In this document: positions 52,947 to 63,119 of the stretch, in pieces
How the letters are laid out: each line of letters begins with the position of its first letter
Position numbering within the stretch: the first letter of the stretch is position 1
From: CANMXU01 sp052030545
GTDB taxonomy: Bacteria; Pseudomonadota; Gammaproteobacteria; Enterobacterales; Alteromonadaceae
Length of the DNA: 64,000 nt
Reading direction: 5' to 3'
Assembly (NCBI RefSeq): GCF_052030545.1
Contig: NZ_JBPDIH010000002.1
Span: 62,001-126,000 of the forward strand
The notes under the pieces: model-generated
What the model saw: the letters and a program-made list of their open reading frames with translations, nothing else
Database searches by the model: none
What the model was told of the DNA's origin: nothing
Program-made: the position numbers and the translations under genes

Positions 52947-53266
52947 AATAGTCCCTGTGCACACTGTGCTGAATTAGTACCCTATATCTGAGGGTAAAAT
53001 AACACTTTTCAATGTTAAGCGAATAATTGTTGGCTATTGTTTCATATAATCGTTCACTAGACCGTGATCTAGGTAATTAAATTACAAAAAAATTGTTAAG
53101 ATACATTTAAGCACATTACTCGATACATAAGTGATGATAGACTTTAACTTCATGTCAGTTCTAGTGAATTTAACGTTACATTAAGACCATTTAACAACTG
53201 CTTATAACACTTGTTACTTCACTCGCTATAATGACTTATTAACCAATAATTAAAATATATATAATC
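52947..53266. other. Divergent promoter region gshA / nhaC
   Basis: 320 AT-rich bases without a gene. A TACCCT/AGGGTA dyad (52979-52997) lies just upstream of gshA. A perfect TATAAT is at 53227-53232, 35 bp before nhaC, with a poor -35. No operator was recognised. Confidence 0.45.
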
Positions 53267-54625
53267 ATGCAAGATAGCCCACTAAGTTTATTACCGCCAT
53301 TATTAGCCATTGCCATCGCGGTGTGGCGTAAAAACGCCTTATTAGCATTAATTTGTGGCGTGTTTTTATGTTTTTTATTAAGTGAAAACTGGCAGATTTT
53401 CAGTAGTATTCAACTTAGCTTTTTGGCTATCACTAATGTATTTAATAGCTTAGGCAATATTTACATTGTTAGCTTTAGTTTGCTCATTGGTGCTTTGGTT
53501 ACTTTAATGAATCAATCAGGCGCGGTAAATGGCTTTATTAAGCACTTAAGTGAGCTAAAACTGGTTAAGTCTTCTCGTCAAGCGAGCATGTTACCGACAG
53601 TGTTAGGTACTAGCATTTTTACCGATACCAATTTAAGTTTATTTACCGCTGGCATGGCCAGCCAAAAAGTATTTGATCATCACAATTTAAGTCGCGCGCG
53701 TCTTGCTTATTTAATCGATTCAACCTGTGCCCCGGTAAGTATTTTATTTTTAATTAATGGCTGGGGTGCGTATGTACTTGGCTTATTAGATGGTTACCAG
53801 TTTAACGATCCCGTTGGTATTTTAATTGGTACCATTTTCTATAATATTTACGCTATTCTTGCATTGGTATTAGCCTACTACACCGCCTATAGCGGTAAAG
53901 TATTTGGCCCACTAAAATATGCTAATTCAAACATAGAACTCAATCTTAAAGACAAGATAACAAAAATAGCACCTGCCAAAGTTATGTGGCTACCACTGTT
54001 ATCGCTACTGTCTTTTACCTTGGTATTGTTATATGTCTCAGGCAATGGGGATATTCGCAGTGGCTCTGGCTCCTTTTCAGTATTTTGGGCGATCCTCGCC
54101 TCAATCGTAATATTAATAACGCTTATTGGCTTTTATCGTTTGTTAAATATCAAAGAAGTTGTTTCTTACAGCGGAAAAGGTATTTACAAAATGTTGCCTG
54201 CGGTCAGTATTTTGGTGCTCTCTTTTGCCTTTGGCGACGCAATTAAAGCATTGGGCACGGGTGTATACGTTAGTCAATTGCTCAACGTTGAATTACCAAT
54301 TTATATGATGGCGCCGGTGCTGTTTATCGCCGCAGGCATTATGGCATTTGCTACAGGTACTTCGTGGGGCACTTTTGCTATTTTAATCCCTATTGCAGTG
54401 CCCATTGCTTTAGACAGCGGGCTACCGGTTGAGTTTTTAGTCGCTGCAGTGCTTGGCGGTGGTATATTTGGCGATCATGCCTCCCCTATTTCAGATACGA
54501 CGGTTGTTGCATCGATTGCCAGTGGCTGTGATCATTTTGAACATGTTAAAACCCAGCTACCCTATGCATTATTTGCTGCGGCTGTAACACTGATTTGTTA
54601 TGTACTTTATGGCTTAACTTTATAG
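53267..54625 (+). CDS. nhaC: NhaC-family Na+/H+ antiporter-like transporter
   Basis: A 452-residue membrane protein with about 11 helices. GTSIFTDTNLSLFTAGMAS and GIFGDHASPISDTTVVASI fit the NhaC/ion-transporter family, in which they form the paired ion-binding region. It would exchange sodium for protons or move a sodium-coupled carboxylate. The pseudouridine synthase gene follows 10 bp later, possibly co-transcribed. The precise substrate is uncertain, so the symbol is family-level. Confidence 0.78.
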   Translation: MQDSPLSLLPPLLAIAIAVWRKNALLALICGVFLCFLLSENWQIFSSIQLSFLAITNVFNSLGNIYIVSFSLLIGALVTLMNQSGAVNGFIKHLSELKLVKSSRQASMLPTVLGTSIFTDTNLSLFTAGMASQKVFDHHNLSRARLAYLIDSTCAPVSILFLINGWGAYVLGLLDGYQFNDPVGILIGTIFYNIYAILALVLAYYTAYSGKVFGPLKYANSNIELNLKDKITKIAPAKVMWLPLLSLLSFTLVLLYVSGNGDIRSGSGSFSVFWAILASIVILITLIGFYRLLNIKEVVSYSGKGIYKMLPAVSILVLSFAFGDAIKALGTGVYVSQLLNVELPIYMMAPVLFIAAGIMAFATGTSWGTFAILIPIAVPIALDSGLPVEFLVAAVLGGGIFGDHASPISDTTVVASIASGCDHFEHVKTQLPYALFAAAVTLICYVLYGLTL

Positions 54626-54635
54626 GCAAAGTTAG

Positions 54636-55373
54636 ATGAACCAACCTGAGCAAGAATTTTCAGCACCTTTTAGCATAGTCGATGAACAGCAAGATTTTAT
54701 TATCGTTGATAAAGCCGCTAACGTGAATTTTCATGATGAAGGAGAAATTGGCGCAGGTTTGTTTAACCAGGTAAAAGCAGCACTGGGTAATAACCCGCTC
54801 TACCCAGTTCATCGTTTAGATAAAATGACCTCAGGCTTGATAATTTTTGCCAAAACTCTTGAAGCTGCGCGCTATTTCGAACAGATTTTTTCAAGCCATC
54901 AAATTGAAAAGTACTATATTGCCATCAGTGAAAATAAGCCGAGTAAAAAACAAGGCTTAATCAAAGGTGATATGAGTAAAAGTCGTCGCGGTATGTATAA
55001 ATTATTGCGCACGCAAACAAACCCAGCTATAACGCAATTTTTTTCCTACAGTATTGGGCAAGGTAAACGCTTATATTTGTTAAAACCGCATTCGGGAAAA
55101 ACCCATCAGATACGTGTGGCCTTAAATAGCATAGCCGCGCCAATATTAGGTGATGCGCTCTACAATACCAATATCGCCACTAAGGCAGGATCAAAAATAA
55201 ATACCGACAGAGGTTATTTGCACGCTTATGCGCTGGTCTTTGATTTTGATGATAAGTGTTATCAATATTGTGTAGCGCCAAGCACTGGAGATGAGTTTTT
55301 ACAACCTAACGTTATTGAGCAACTGCAATCGCTAACAAAACCTTGGTTGCAGACATGGCCGAAGGTTAAATAA
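54636..55373 (+). CDS. RluA-family pseudouridine synthase (TIGR01621-like)
   Basis: A 245-residue synthase without an S4 domain. The catalytic aspartate is in VHRLDKMTSGLIIFAK; LKPHSGKTHQIRVAL and ILGDALYN complete the RluA-type core. The overall length and N-terminal FSIVDEQQDFIIVDKA fit the stand-alone TIGR01621 group. The RNA site modified is not known. It is 10 bp after nhaC and convergent with the NSS gene. Confidence 0.86.
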   Translation: MNQPEQEFSAPFSIVDEQQDFIIVDKAANVNFHDEGEIGAGLFNQVKAALGNNPLYPVHRLDKMTSGLIIFAKTLEAARYFEQIFSSHQIEKYYIAISENKPSKKQGLIKGDMSKSRRGMYKLLRTQTNPAITQFFSYSIGQGKRLYLLKPHSGKTHQIRVALNSIAAPILGDALYNTNIATKAGSKINTDRGYLHAYALVFDFDDKCYQYCVAPSTGDEFLQPNVIEQLQSLTKPWLQTWPKVK

Positions 55374-55446
55374 GCTGCTCTCGGCTTACGTCAGGTTTAA
55401 GTCATCAGGCTAGCTTCATCAAAAAACAATATATAAAAACATCATA

Positions 55447-55475
55447 AAAAAACCGACATAATGTCGGTTTTTTTA
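55447..55475. terminator. Bidirectional terminator, pseudouridine synthase / NSS
   Basis: AAAAAAACCGACA and TGTCGGTTTTTTT pair around TAA, with A- and T-runs suited to both strands, midway between converging genes. Confidence 0.92.
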
Positions 55476-55496
55476 TTCGATTCATTCAACGCTATT

Positions 55497-56843
55497 TTAC
55501 AGCGAATGAATAAAAACAACGGCTATCGCTGTAGGACAAACAAACTTAGTATACCAAGGCCAAATTTTCCAAAAGACACTATGTTCAACGTCACTATTGC
55601 CTTCTTTTATCTCAGCTAATACATCGTTACGGTGCCAAATCCAACCAACAAATACACAACACAACATCGCAACAATCGGCTGTCCATATTGAGTTGAAAT
55701 TATCGCAACCAGATCTAACATAAATGATAAGTTAAATACGATCACCATGCTAAACGCTAATATAATCAAACCGATAATGGTTGTTGCCGTTTCACGCTTT
55801 AAGTTATGGCGTTCCACTGCGTAAGAAACGGGACCTTCTAACATTGAAATTGACGAAGTTAGTGCCGCAATAGACATGAGCACAAAAAAGGCAAAGGCAA
55901 CAAATAACCCGACATCGCCCATACTTTGGAACAAGGTTGGCAAAATAGTAAAAACTAAACTTGAACCCGAAACTAAGCTACCGTCTTCAGCAAAGATAGT
56001 CACACCTTGCGCCTGTGCAACGTACATCGCAGGAATAATAAGTAGACCTGCTAGAAAGGCAATAGAGACATCAATTAAGGTAACCTGAGCACCTAAAGTG
56101 ACCAAGTTCTCTTTTTTCGAAATATAAGAGCCATAAATCACCATAACACTGGTACCAAGCGATAATGAGAAAAAAGCTTGGCCAAGGGCACTAATTAAGA
56201 GGTTCGGATCAAGAATGCTTGAAATGTCTGGATTTAAGTAAGCATCCAGTCCGGCACTTGCTCCTTCAAGCGTGAAAACATAACTACTTAATAGCACGAG
56301 TAAAACGATTAGCAATGGCATTAAACGTTTTGACCATTTTTCAATACCGTTTTCAACGCCATGGCGAATAATAAAGATAGTGGCCAACATAAATAACGAA
56401 GTAAACATCAAGTTGCGCGTTAGGCTGTGTGTTACCACCCAAGAAGCCCCTGTTTCAAAGCTGGCTAGCTTTAATACCGGCTCAATAGCATACGACATCA
56501 TCCAACCAGCAATAATACCGTAAAAGCTTAGAATTAACGCCGCACAGATAATGCCACCAAAGCCAACTAAAAAGGCAAAGCGCTTTTGCCACAGTGTTTT
56601 AGACATTTTTTGCAAAGAGGTAACTGCGTTTGCTTGACCATAACGGCCAATTAGCAACTCTGCCATAAATGCAGGATATGCTAAACAAAATGCTAGTACC
56701 AAATAAACGAGTACAAACGCTGCGCCACCATTGCTGGCGGTTTGTGTTGGAAAGCCCCAAATATTTCCTAGACCAACAGCAGAGCCTGCCGCCGCCATAA
56801 TAAAACCCATGCGCGAGCTAAACCCGCTTCGAGAAACTGCCAT
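55497..56843 (-). CDS. Neurotransmitter:sodium symporter family transporter
   Basis: A 448-residue membrane protein with about 11 helices. The unwound TM1 motif is in MAAAGSAVGLGNIWGFPTQT, which binds Na+ and substrate in the LeuT fold, and LVLAFCLAYPAFMAELLIGRYG follows. It probably imports an amino acid with sodium. The ATG at 56843 is consistent with the family N-terminus. It is monocistronic. The amino acid cannot be told from the sequence. Confidence 0.92.
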   Translation of the reverse strand: MAVSRSGFSSRMGFIMAAAGSAVGLGNIWGFPTQTASNGGAAFVLVYLVLAFCLAYPAFMAELLIGRYGQANAVTSLQKMSKTLWQKRFAFLVGFGGIICAALILSFYGIIAGWMMSYAIEPVLKLASFETGASWVVTHSLTRNLMFTSLFMLATIFIIRHGVENGIEKWSKRLMPLLIVLLVLLSSYVFTLEGASAGLDAYLNPDISSILDPNLLISALGQAFFSLSLGTSVMVIYGSYISKKENLVTLGAQVTLIDVSIAFLAGLLIIPAMYVAQAQGVTIFAEDGSLVSGSSLVFTILPTLFQSMGDVGLFVAFAFFVLMSIAALTSSISMLEGPVSYAVERHNLKRETATTIIGLIILAFSMVIVFNLSFMLDLVAIISTQYGQPIVAMLCCVFVGWIWHRNDVLAEIKEGNSDVEHSVFWKIWPWYTKFVCPTAIAVVFIHSL

Positions 56844-57215
56844 TCATTCACTTCTTTGTTGTTTACTTAATGCTGACTAATCTACTGAAACTTTTTTAAA
56901 AAGAACAGCCTGTTAATTTTAAAGTTAGTTATTTTTAGCAAAAAACGTCCAGTTCAGTAACATTTTTATGGTTAAGAAAATTGTCGAAAAACAAAATCGA
57001 AAACCATTTAAAACAAAAGGTTAGCATAGGTTTGCGTTATTTAAACAGGTAAGGTTGCCGTTAAGGTGTATAGCAATAAAAAACAAAAGATAACAAAAAT
57101 TTTTTGCCCAAAAATACAAAAAGTGGCAACTTGCGCTTACTAAAGACAAGTTACCACTTTCAATAATAGTCAATTTTTCATGCTGACAATGCGGTGTTAT
57201 TAATAAATATGCTCG
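56844..57215. other. Intergenic region between the NSS gene and the pilin operon end
   Basis: 372 AT-rich bases without a gene. They hold the NSS promoter on the minus strand near 56.85-56.95 kb and the pilin operon terminator at 57119-57160. Nothing else was recognised. Confidence 0.5.
57119..57160 (-). terminator. Terminator of the minor pilin operon
   Basis: AAAGTGGTAACTTG and CAAGTTGCCACTTT (minus strand) form a 14-bp stem with one mismatch around a 13-base loop, then TTGTATTTTTG. It lies 56 bp after the last gene of the operon. Confidence 0.8.
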
Positions 57216-57551
57216 TTAGCGTGGCGTTGCTTTATCTAATGCTTTAGCACGAGCATTACTAAATTCTTTCTCGACTAAGACACATTCAATCCCATTGTAA
57301 ATCTGTGCTTTTTGCTTTTTCCCTGCCACATGTACTTTTTGACCAACAATTGCTGTTTTTAGCTGACTGACATTTTTCGACTTAATCTTCCAAAAGCTAA
57401 TTGTTTCACCACCGCCAACTAATTCAACATAACACTTTACTGAAACCTTTTGGTTGTCGTTGTTAGCGGCATTCGTTGATTGCTTGGCCATTGCGGCTGC
57501 GTTAAACGAAACTAAGCTAAAAATAAGGCACCATTTAAAAATCATTTTCAT
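57216..57551 (-). CDS. TapY2-like small exported type IV pilus protein
   Basis: A 111-residue protein with a Sec signal (MKMIFKWCLIFSLVSFNAAA, cleavage after AMA) and two cysteines (VKCYVELVGGG and NGIECVLVE) that could form a disulfide. It starts 3 bp after pilE at the end of the pilV-to-pilE operon. Size, cysteine spacing and position fit the TapY2 family known from Aeromonas and Shewanella pilus loci. The identification is from memory of the family pattern, so it is moderate. The role in pilus assembly is unknown. Confidence 0.6.
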   Translation of the reverse strand: MKMIFKWCLIFSLVSFNAAAMAKQSTNAANNDNQKVSVKCYVELVGGGETISFWKIKSKNVSQLKTAIVGQKVHVAGKKQKAQIYNGIECVLVEKEFSNARAKALDKATPR

Positions 57552-57554
57552 ATT

Positions 57555-57971
57555 TTACTCCCAACATGTGGTTGACTCACCACCTTTCGAGCCGACCTCA
57601 TCAATCGTTAATGTGGTGCAATCTGGGTCGTTTGTTGCTTGGCTACCTGTTGCCGTGGCGGTTAAGGTAAACTGTGTTGCCCCTGATGACGTAGTACCAG
57701 CTATCGAATAATATCCCGACTCTGTTATGTACGGGTCGGCAGACATACCTAAACGTTGCATATTGGCAGTATATTCACGGTTGTCGACAAAGTATTGCTC
57801 TTGCAAATTAGCTAAACGTAAAAGCTCTCTTTGCGCTTCAAGCCGATTGGAACCACTAATAAACTCAACATATGATGGATAAGCGACACTGGCCAAGATG
57901 CCAATAACAGCGACAGTGATCAACAGCTCTATTAAAGTAAAGCCTTTGCTAACTAATCGGTTTATTTGCAT
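57555..57971 (-). CDS. pilE: Type IV minor pilin PilE
   Basis: A 138-residue prepilin. Prepilin peptidase cleavage is expected after SKG in VSKGFTLIELLITVAVIGIL, with Glu5 present. QYFVDNREYTANMQRLG is typical of PilE-type minor pilins, and two C-terminal cysteines (DPDCTTL and TTCWE) probably form the D-loop disulfide. It starts 2 bp after the pilY1 stop, implying translational coupling. Confidence 0.92.
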   Translation of the reverse strand: MQINRLVSKGFTLIELLITVAVIGILASVAYPSYVEFISGSNRLEAQRELLRLANLQEQYFVDNREYTANMQRLGMSADPYITESGYYSIAGTTSSGATQFTLTATATGSQATNDPDCTTLTIDEVGSKGGESTTCWE

Positions 57972-57973
57972 TA

Positions 57974-60900
57974 TTATTGTTCCTCAGTCACATATAAGTA
58001 AGTGCGCATTGTTTGCAAGGTAAAACCAACCGGGATAATTTTCCGGCCAACAATTAAATTACCAACGCCTTCATCGATGGTTTCATCATCACCATCATCT
58101 TCAGGAATAACAATCAAAGTTGGTGCACCCAAAAATTGCTCACTAATATAGGCAATGCGATCATCTCGGTTTTTAGAGTCTTCTGCGGCCCAATTATATT
58201 TAGCCGTACCTAATGCTAGGTCAACTGCATACAACCAAGCTTTACCATTTGGCAGCTCACAACCTTCAACGTCAACACCCAACTCCGGTGGAGTAAAAGC
58301 AGTGAAGTAGACTATGTTATTAATAACAATAGCAGTTTCTGTACTTTTCTCGCCGGACTGCGTTAGGTCAATATACCAACCAGACTTTTCACTAACCGCT
58401 AATTCAAGCGCTTGACGCCCTTCATCACTGACACTGCCAAATGGGTCGTTAGTATAGTCGTATAAATCACTAATTGTGATAGCGGTTGGAGTTTTAGGCT
58501 CTGCCTCGGCTGTGTAAGTTTGTGTTTTAATATTTTCATCTTTTATCATAAAGAAAATATCTTGAGTATCTTCACCTAGTGGATTTGACCTGTCGCCACT
58601 GCCAAGTAATATAGCATCGTAAGGTTTATCTTGTTTAACCACCACTTCAGATTCAACACCTTGGCTGTCAACTGTTGTGGTTTTAATTGTTTCTGAAATA
58701 AAGGTGCGAACAACTGACGCTTCGCTAAAAAAACGACGATCGGTAGCATTAGTATCGCCACCTAAATTTGCCAACTTAAATACTGACACATTAGCTGCTT
58801 TGTCATCTGGCATATCAACACGCCATAAATTACCACCAGTATCACCGGTATATAACCTATCAACTAAGCCATCACCATCACTATCTAAGGTTGAAATTGC
58901 AGAAGGAATACTGTCAGTACCGTCAAAGGTAGTACTGGCATTAGTTTTCGCCATGTTCCATTTTAACGCACCTGTTTCTGCGTCTACCATATAGATAGCT
59001 CTGCCAACACTGTCTTCATCACCTGGCCCTGAATTGTCTTTATTGATGTCGTAACCACCACCAAAAAACACCACAGGTTTTGCTGTGTCACCGGAGACAT
59101 TAAACTTTGAATAGCCAATTTTAGGCTGCGACCAAGACTGACCTAAATCAGAAAAGCCTGACGTAGATGCGTCAATATGCCACATCAAGCTTGGACTTTC
59201 AGGGTTAGTCACATCCATTGCATAATATGACGTTCCACCGCGGCGAAGACCAAAAAAGACCCAGACAGTATCACTACCATTGACGATGCCATCGCCATTA
59301 AGGTCACGAATATGTGAGGTTATCCGGCCATCAACACCGTAGACTTTATCCGCCGTTGTAAAGTTATCTCGTAAACTTTTAATGTCTGATAAAAACTCAC
59401 GTGGCATAAATGCCCAACTTTCACTCACAGTATCATCATTGTCTTTAAACATATGAAGTGCGCCAGCATTCGTGCCGATCATTATGTGAATTTTATCGCC
59501 ATAGTTAATCACTAAAGGTTTTGAATGTAATGGATCGCCAAATACATCGTAACGCATATCCGTTTTATCACCATTATCATTTTCATCATCCACATCTAGA
59601 CCTTGCGCCCATTGAATATGTTCAGCAACATCTTCTTCTAAAACATCTAATTCAGTTGCTAGTGCAGCTAAAGAGCCGAACACATTACTACCACTAACTA
59701 ACTCGTCTAAAGTGAAATCTTTTAATGTTGCCCCTTGTGCGCCACCAATATCACTGTATAAGGTTCGACTATCCGCTTTACGCAGCATATCGGCTACGCC
59801 ACCTTCGGCGACCTTATTACCATCTTTAGAACTTGACCAATAACTAGTAACGTCTTCTGAGAAGTGTCCTGACGACTCTTCAATGGCTGCATTGCCATTT
59901 TTACCTTGTTGGACTCCGCCAATAACCTTGTATTTTTTTAAGTTACCCTGCCAACGTGGGCCAAGGCCAGGTTGAAACATTGCATAATAAACCGAGTTTA
60001 ATGTTTCAGTTCGGTCAAAGTTATTTGCCGCAACTGATGCAGAAGTTAAGCTATCGTTACTTGGTTCTAAACTTTCAAGTACGTTGATAAGCGCAGCGGT
60101 TAACGTTGCGGTATCATCAGCGGGGAAGTATTTACCCCCACCTTGCTCAGCTGCTGCGATTAATAAAGGCTCGGCGGTGTCTGTATCTTCATCTTCATCA
60201 TCTTCAAGCGCAAAGCCGATGGTAAAGGTGGTTACGGTTTGTTTACCATCTAAACTGGTATTTACATCGTTATTGTTCATCCAGCCAGCCAGCGCCGCTA
60301 GGTAATTATCCGTACCGTTTAAATTAAAAGGGGTTCCCATTGCATCTTGGCCAGACTCAGGTATGGCAAGAATTTTTGAATCTGCTCCGCGATCAAATGT
60401 TGGTTCACCATCGGTAATTAAAATCACATAAGCTTTATCGCTACAGGAGGTAAATGGTGACTTATAAACTTTACTTTCTTCAATTGAAGTATCACGCGAT
60501 GGCGTATTAGCCGTGTAGCCATTACCACTTTTATCATCATCGCCAAAATCAACGCCTTTACCGGCAAAGTAGCGAGATGCTTCGTATAAGGTTTCACATA
60601 ATGGCGTCCAAGTTTCTGGATCTAAATCGTCATTAATAAGGTCTAATAATGTTGTTTTCGAGGCAGGTGTCGACTCTTGAATACCAAAAACAATTCGACC
60701 ACCATTGCTATCACTATCGCCATCACCATCGTTGTAATTAAACACCTGTAAACCAAAATCAACAAACGGCGCTGAATTTACCAAGTTAGAGACACTTTCT
60801 TGAGCGATTTCAAGGCGACTTTTAATTTCATTGGCGATTTCTGCGTTATGATGCCAACGAAGATAATTATCTGTATACAAGGTTACCCGAGGACCAGACC

Positions 60901-61522
60901 ATTCAACATTTGCATCGTTAATATCAGCAGCATGGTATTGTGGGTTTTGTTTGTTACCTTCACCATCTACTGGGTAACCGGGATCTAACGCGATAGCATC
61001 ACCATTATTATCTAATACACCAGCATTACGATTATCTTTTGCTAAAACGTCATCTTCACAATCAATGACATCAATATTTGCGCCGTTATTATCTGGAATT
61101 TCAATCCAACGCCCCGAGTTACCCTGAAAGTCATATTCTCGAATTTGCCCAGTATAATAGCCAAATTCATCAAGTATATCTCTTGCCGTTTGACAACTAT
61201 TAATATCATCTAAAAATCGACGAGATTCACTTGGACTGTCAGGCACAGGCGTCGACGCACCATCAACACCACCTTTAGTAAAATAAATAAATTTATCTGA
61301 TAGTGAATTTAGGCCACCAACCGCGGGGTAAGTAATCGTTGGGTCGTATGAGGCTTTAACCGATTCGGTTGTACTCATACTGCCAGAATTATCAAAGATA
61401 ATTAGCACTTGTGGACGTGTTTTAGCTTGTTTAACACTTTCGCTAATATAGAGCTCAATATCTTCACTAAAAGAAGTATTTGAAGCAACTAGCAACAAGC
61501 ATGCGAGTATCATTTTTTTCAT
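57974..61522 (-). CDS. pilY1: Type IV pilus assembly/adhesin protein PilY1
   Basis: About 1182 residues. The start is placed at ATG 61522 (MKKMILACLLLVASNTSFS, signal peptide), which has GGGGATT upstream; 20 in-frame upstream residues are disregarded. An N-terminal von Willebrand A domain has the MIDAS motif VLIIFDNSGSMS. The C-terminal half is the PilY1 beta-propeller with calcium-binding DLNGDGIVNGSD and DSDGDGLVD. PilY1 caps the pilus tip and counters PilT-driven retraction. It lies between pilX and pilE in the operon. Confidence 0.94.
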   Translation of the reverse strand: MKKMILACLLLVASNTSFSEDIELYISESVKQAKTRPQVLIIFDNSGSMSTTESVKASYDPTITYPAVGGLNSLSDKFIYFTKGGVDGASTPVPDSPSESRRFLDDINSCQTARDILDEFGYYTGQIREYDFQGNSGRWIEIPDNNGANIDVIDCEDDVLAKDNRNAGVLDNNGDAIALDPGYPVDGEGNKQNPQYHAADINDANVEWSGPRVTLYTDNYLRWHHNAEIANEIKSRLEIAQESVSNLVNSAPFVDFGLQVFNYNDGDGDSDSNGGRIVFGIQESTPASKTTLLDLINDDLDPETWTPLCETLYEASRYFAGKGVDFGDDDKSGNGYTANTPSRDTSIEESKVYKSPFTSCSDKAYVILITDGEPTFDRGADSKILAIPESGQDAMGTPFNLNGTDNYLAALAGWMNNNDVNTSLDGKQTVTTFTIGFALEDDEDEDTDTAEPLLIAAAEQGGGKYFPADDTATLTAALINVLESLEPSNDSLTSASVAANNFDRTETLNSVYYAMFQPGLGPRWQGNLKKYKVIGGVQQGKNGNAAIEESSGHFSEDVTSYWSSSKDGNKVAEGGVADMLRKADSRTLYSDIGGAQGATLKDFTLDELVSGSNVFGSLAALATELDVLEEDVAEHIQWAQGLDVDDENDNGDKTDMRYDVFGDPLHSKPLVINYGDKIHIMIGTNAGALHMFKDNDDTVSESWAFMPREFLSDIKSLRDNFTTADKVYGVDGRITSHIRDLNGDGIVNGSDTVWVFFGLRRGGTSYYAMDVTNPESPSLMWHIDASTSGFSDLGQSWSQPKIGYSKFNVSGDTAKPVVFFGGGYDINKDNSGPGDEDSVGRAIYMVDAETGALKWNMAKTNASTTFDGTDSIPSAISTLDSDGDGLVDRLYTGDTGGNLWRVDMPDDKAANVSVFKLANLGGDTNATDRRFFSEASVVRTFISETIKTTTVDSQGVESEVVVKQDKPYDAILLGSGDRSNPLGEDTQDIFFMIKDENIKTQTYTAEAEPKTPTAITISDLYDYTNDPFGSVSDEGRQALELAVSEKSGWYIDLTQSGEKSTETAIVINNIVYFTAFTPPELGVDVEGCELPNGKAWLYAVDLALGTAKYNWAAEDSKNRDDRIAYISEQFLGAPTLIVIPEDDGDDETIDEGVGNLIVGRKIIPVGFTLQTMRTYLYVTEEQ

Positions 61523-61598
61523 TGTAAAATCCCCAAAACAGGCATTGCTTTTAATTTTCAAAAACAAGCAACTATTGCACAACTAACACTTTGAAACG

Positions 61599-62111
61599 TT
61601 AACGCAATAATTGTTGAGCTATACCTGAATTCACATTGACCGTACTGTTCTTTTTACGGCCATAATTTCGATTTACTTGCACGCTTAATACGTTACAAGT
61701 AAATACTTGCGTAGAAGAAGCTAATCGAGAGTGGGGGCAATCAGCTTCTAAACCATATTGATTATTTATAATATCAACACTTGCCGTCGAACTTGTTTTA
61801 GTGCCTGGCAATAAACCAGCATCAACTGGAAAGTTGACAATAGGCTGAGCAAACGTATTGGTTGCGCCTGGTGCAACTTGATTAAATATCACCTCATCAA
61901 CCGCGCTGATCGCTTCTTGTGTTGCGACCATTTTTTCTTCACTCGCCCCCGACATTTTCATATCAGTAGTCGTATTTTGCATTAGCGCCGCAGCAACGCC
62001 GGTAAGTGCAATTAAAAAAACTAACGAGACAATTAACACCACGCCCTGCTGTTTTTTCGGCAATAATAGTTGTACATTTTTTCGCATTTGAGGATTATTC
62101 CTTATTACCAT
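61599..62111 (-). CDS. pilX: Type IV minor pilin PilX
   Basis: A 170-residue protein with the PilX N-terminal helix KKQQGVVLIVSLVFLIALTG, which has the usual shortened prepilin motif. The ATG at 62111 overlaps the pilW stop by 7 bp and has GGGGA at good spacing on the minus strand, supporting this start over the internal ATG at 62087. PilX joins PilV, PilW and PilY1 in the pilus priming complex. A 76-bp gap separates it from pilY1. Confidence 0.88.
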   Translation of the reverse strand: MVIRNNPQMRKNVQLLLPKKQQGVVLIVSLVFLIALTGVAAALMQNTTTDMKMSGASEEKMVATQEAISAVDEVIFNQVAPGATNTFAQPIVNFPVDAGLLPGTKTSSTASVDIINNQYGLEADCPHSRLASSTQVFTCNVLSVQVNRNYGRKKNSTVNVNSGIAQQLLR

Positions 62112-63118
62112 GTATCTATCCCCGCGTTATATAAAGTGACTGTAGAGCTAAAAAGTAATCGACGATAATTGTCATTAAACTCCACTTCGGTATCACCTAA
62201 TTGGTAAGTCTTAGTATTAGTGTACTTGCTATCGGGTAATACGCTACGTGCTAGCACATAAATTTTTACTGACAAAATACGACTATTGGCATCATTCCAT
62301 AACGCTTGAGTCATGTTATCTGCTGAGATATAAGCATTAACTATTCCGTAACCGGGATCAGTTGGGTCAATGTCGGTATCTACCCCATACATAAATTTGA
62401 TCATTTCAATGCCATCTATCAATGGCGAGAACGTCAGTTGGTTCGTTAGTTGCCCCTGCATTAATACAGGCACCACGTTGTCACCTTGCGACTCTTCCCT
62501 CACATAATAAATATGATGTAAGTAACGCCACACCCGGCCGTTATCAATATCAGGTACTGCACCGGCCGAAAAAATTGTACCGTTATTAATGTTGGTCACT
62601 AAATAATAAGCGCCTGCAGGTCCTACGGTTATTGGGTCGCCAAAGCCATCAACTAAAGGGCTAGACATAACACGCTTTAATTGCAAAATATCTGAGCCAA
62701 CTTTAGCGTCATCACGACACCCTGACATAATCGACGCATTGGTTACCGTTTCCCCCCAAAGGGTTCTAAAGTGCCCTGTCGCTAACGGAAATGTGCCATT
62801 GTTGATACCGTCGCCTGCGCATTCTCCGGCAGGTGCAGCAGGTACAGGTTGCATACTGGAAAAATCGAGCGTGCCGGTATAGTCACCCCAAAAATTTTGT
62901 CGTAGTAAGTCATCAGATAAAATGCTGAGTGCAAACCGACCATTTTCTTGTAATTCGCCATAGGCTGAGGTTTCTGTTGTGGTCGTACGCATACCAACAA
63001 AAATACTTAACACGCCAGCAAATAACACTAAACCAATTGCGAGTGCGACAAATATTTCGATCAAGCTAAAACCCGATTGACCTTTAATTGATGTAGTTAC
63101 ACGTTTAGGAGTCTTCAT
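62105..63118 (-). CDS. pilW: Type IV minor pilin PilW
   Basis: About 337 residues. Prepilin cleavage is predicted at QSG|FSLIEIFVALAIG. The long mature domain includes GRFALSILSDDLLRQNFWGD and several cysteines, typical of PilW. The ATG at 63118 lies one base after the pilV stop and is preferred; an in-frame TTG at 63130 is an alternative. It belongs to the minor pilin priming complex. Confidence 0.9.
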   Translation of the reverse strand: MKTPKRVTTSIKGQSGFSLIEIFVALAIGLVLFAGVLSIFVGMRTTTTETSAYGELQENGRFALSILSDDLLRQNFWGDYTGTLDFSSMQPVPAAPAGECAGDGINNGTFPLATGHFRTLWGETVTNASIMSGCRDDAKVGSDILQLKRVMSSPLVDGFGDPITVGPAGAYYLVTNINNGTIFSAGAVPDIDNGRVWRYLHHIYYVREESQGDNVVPVLMQGQLTNQLTFSPLIDGIEMIKFMYGVDTDIDPTDPGYGIVNAYISADNMTQALWNDANSRILSVKIYVLARSVLPDSKYTNTKTYQLGDTEVEFNDNYRRLLFSSTVTLYNAGIDTW

Positions 63119-63119
63119 T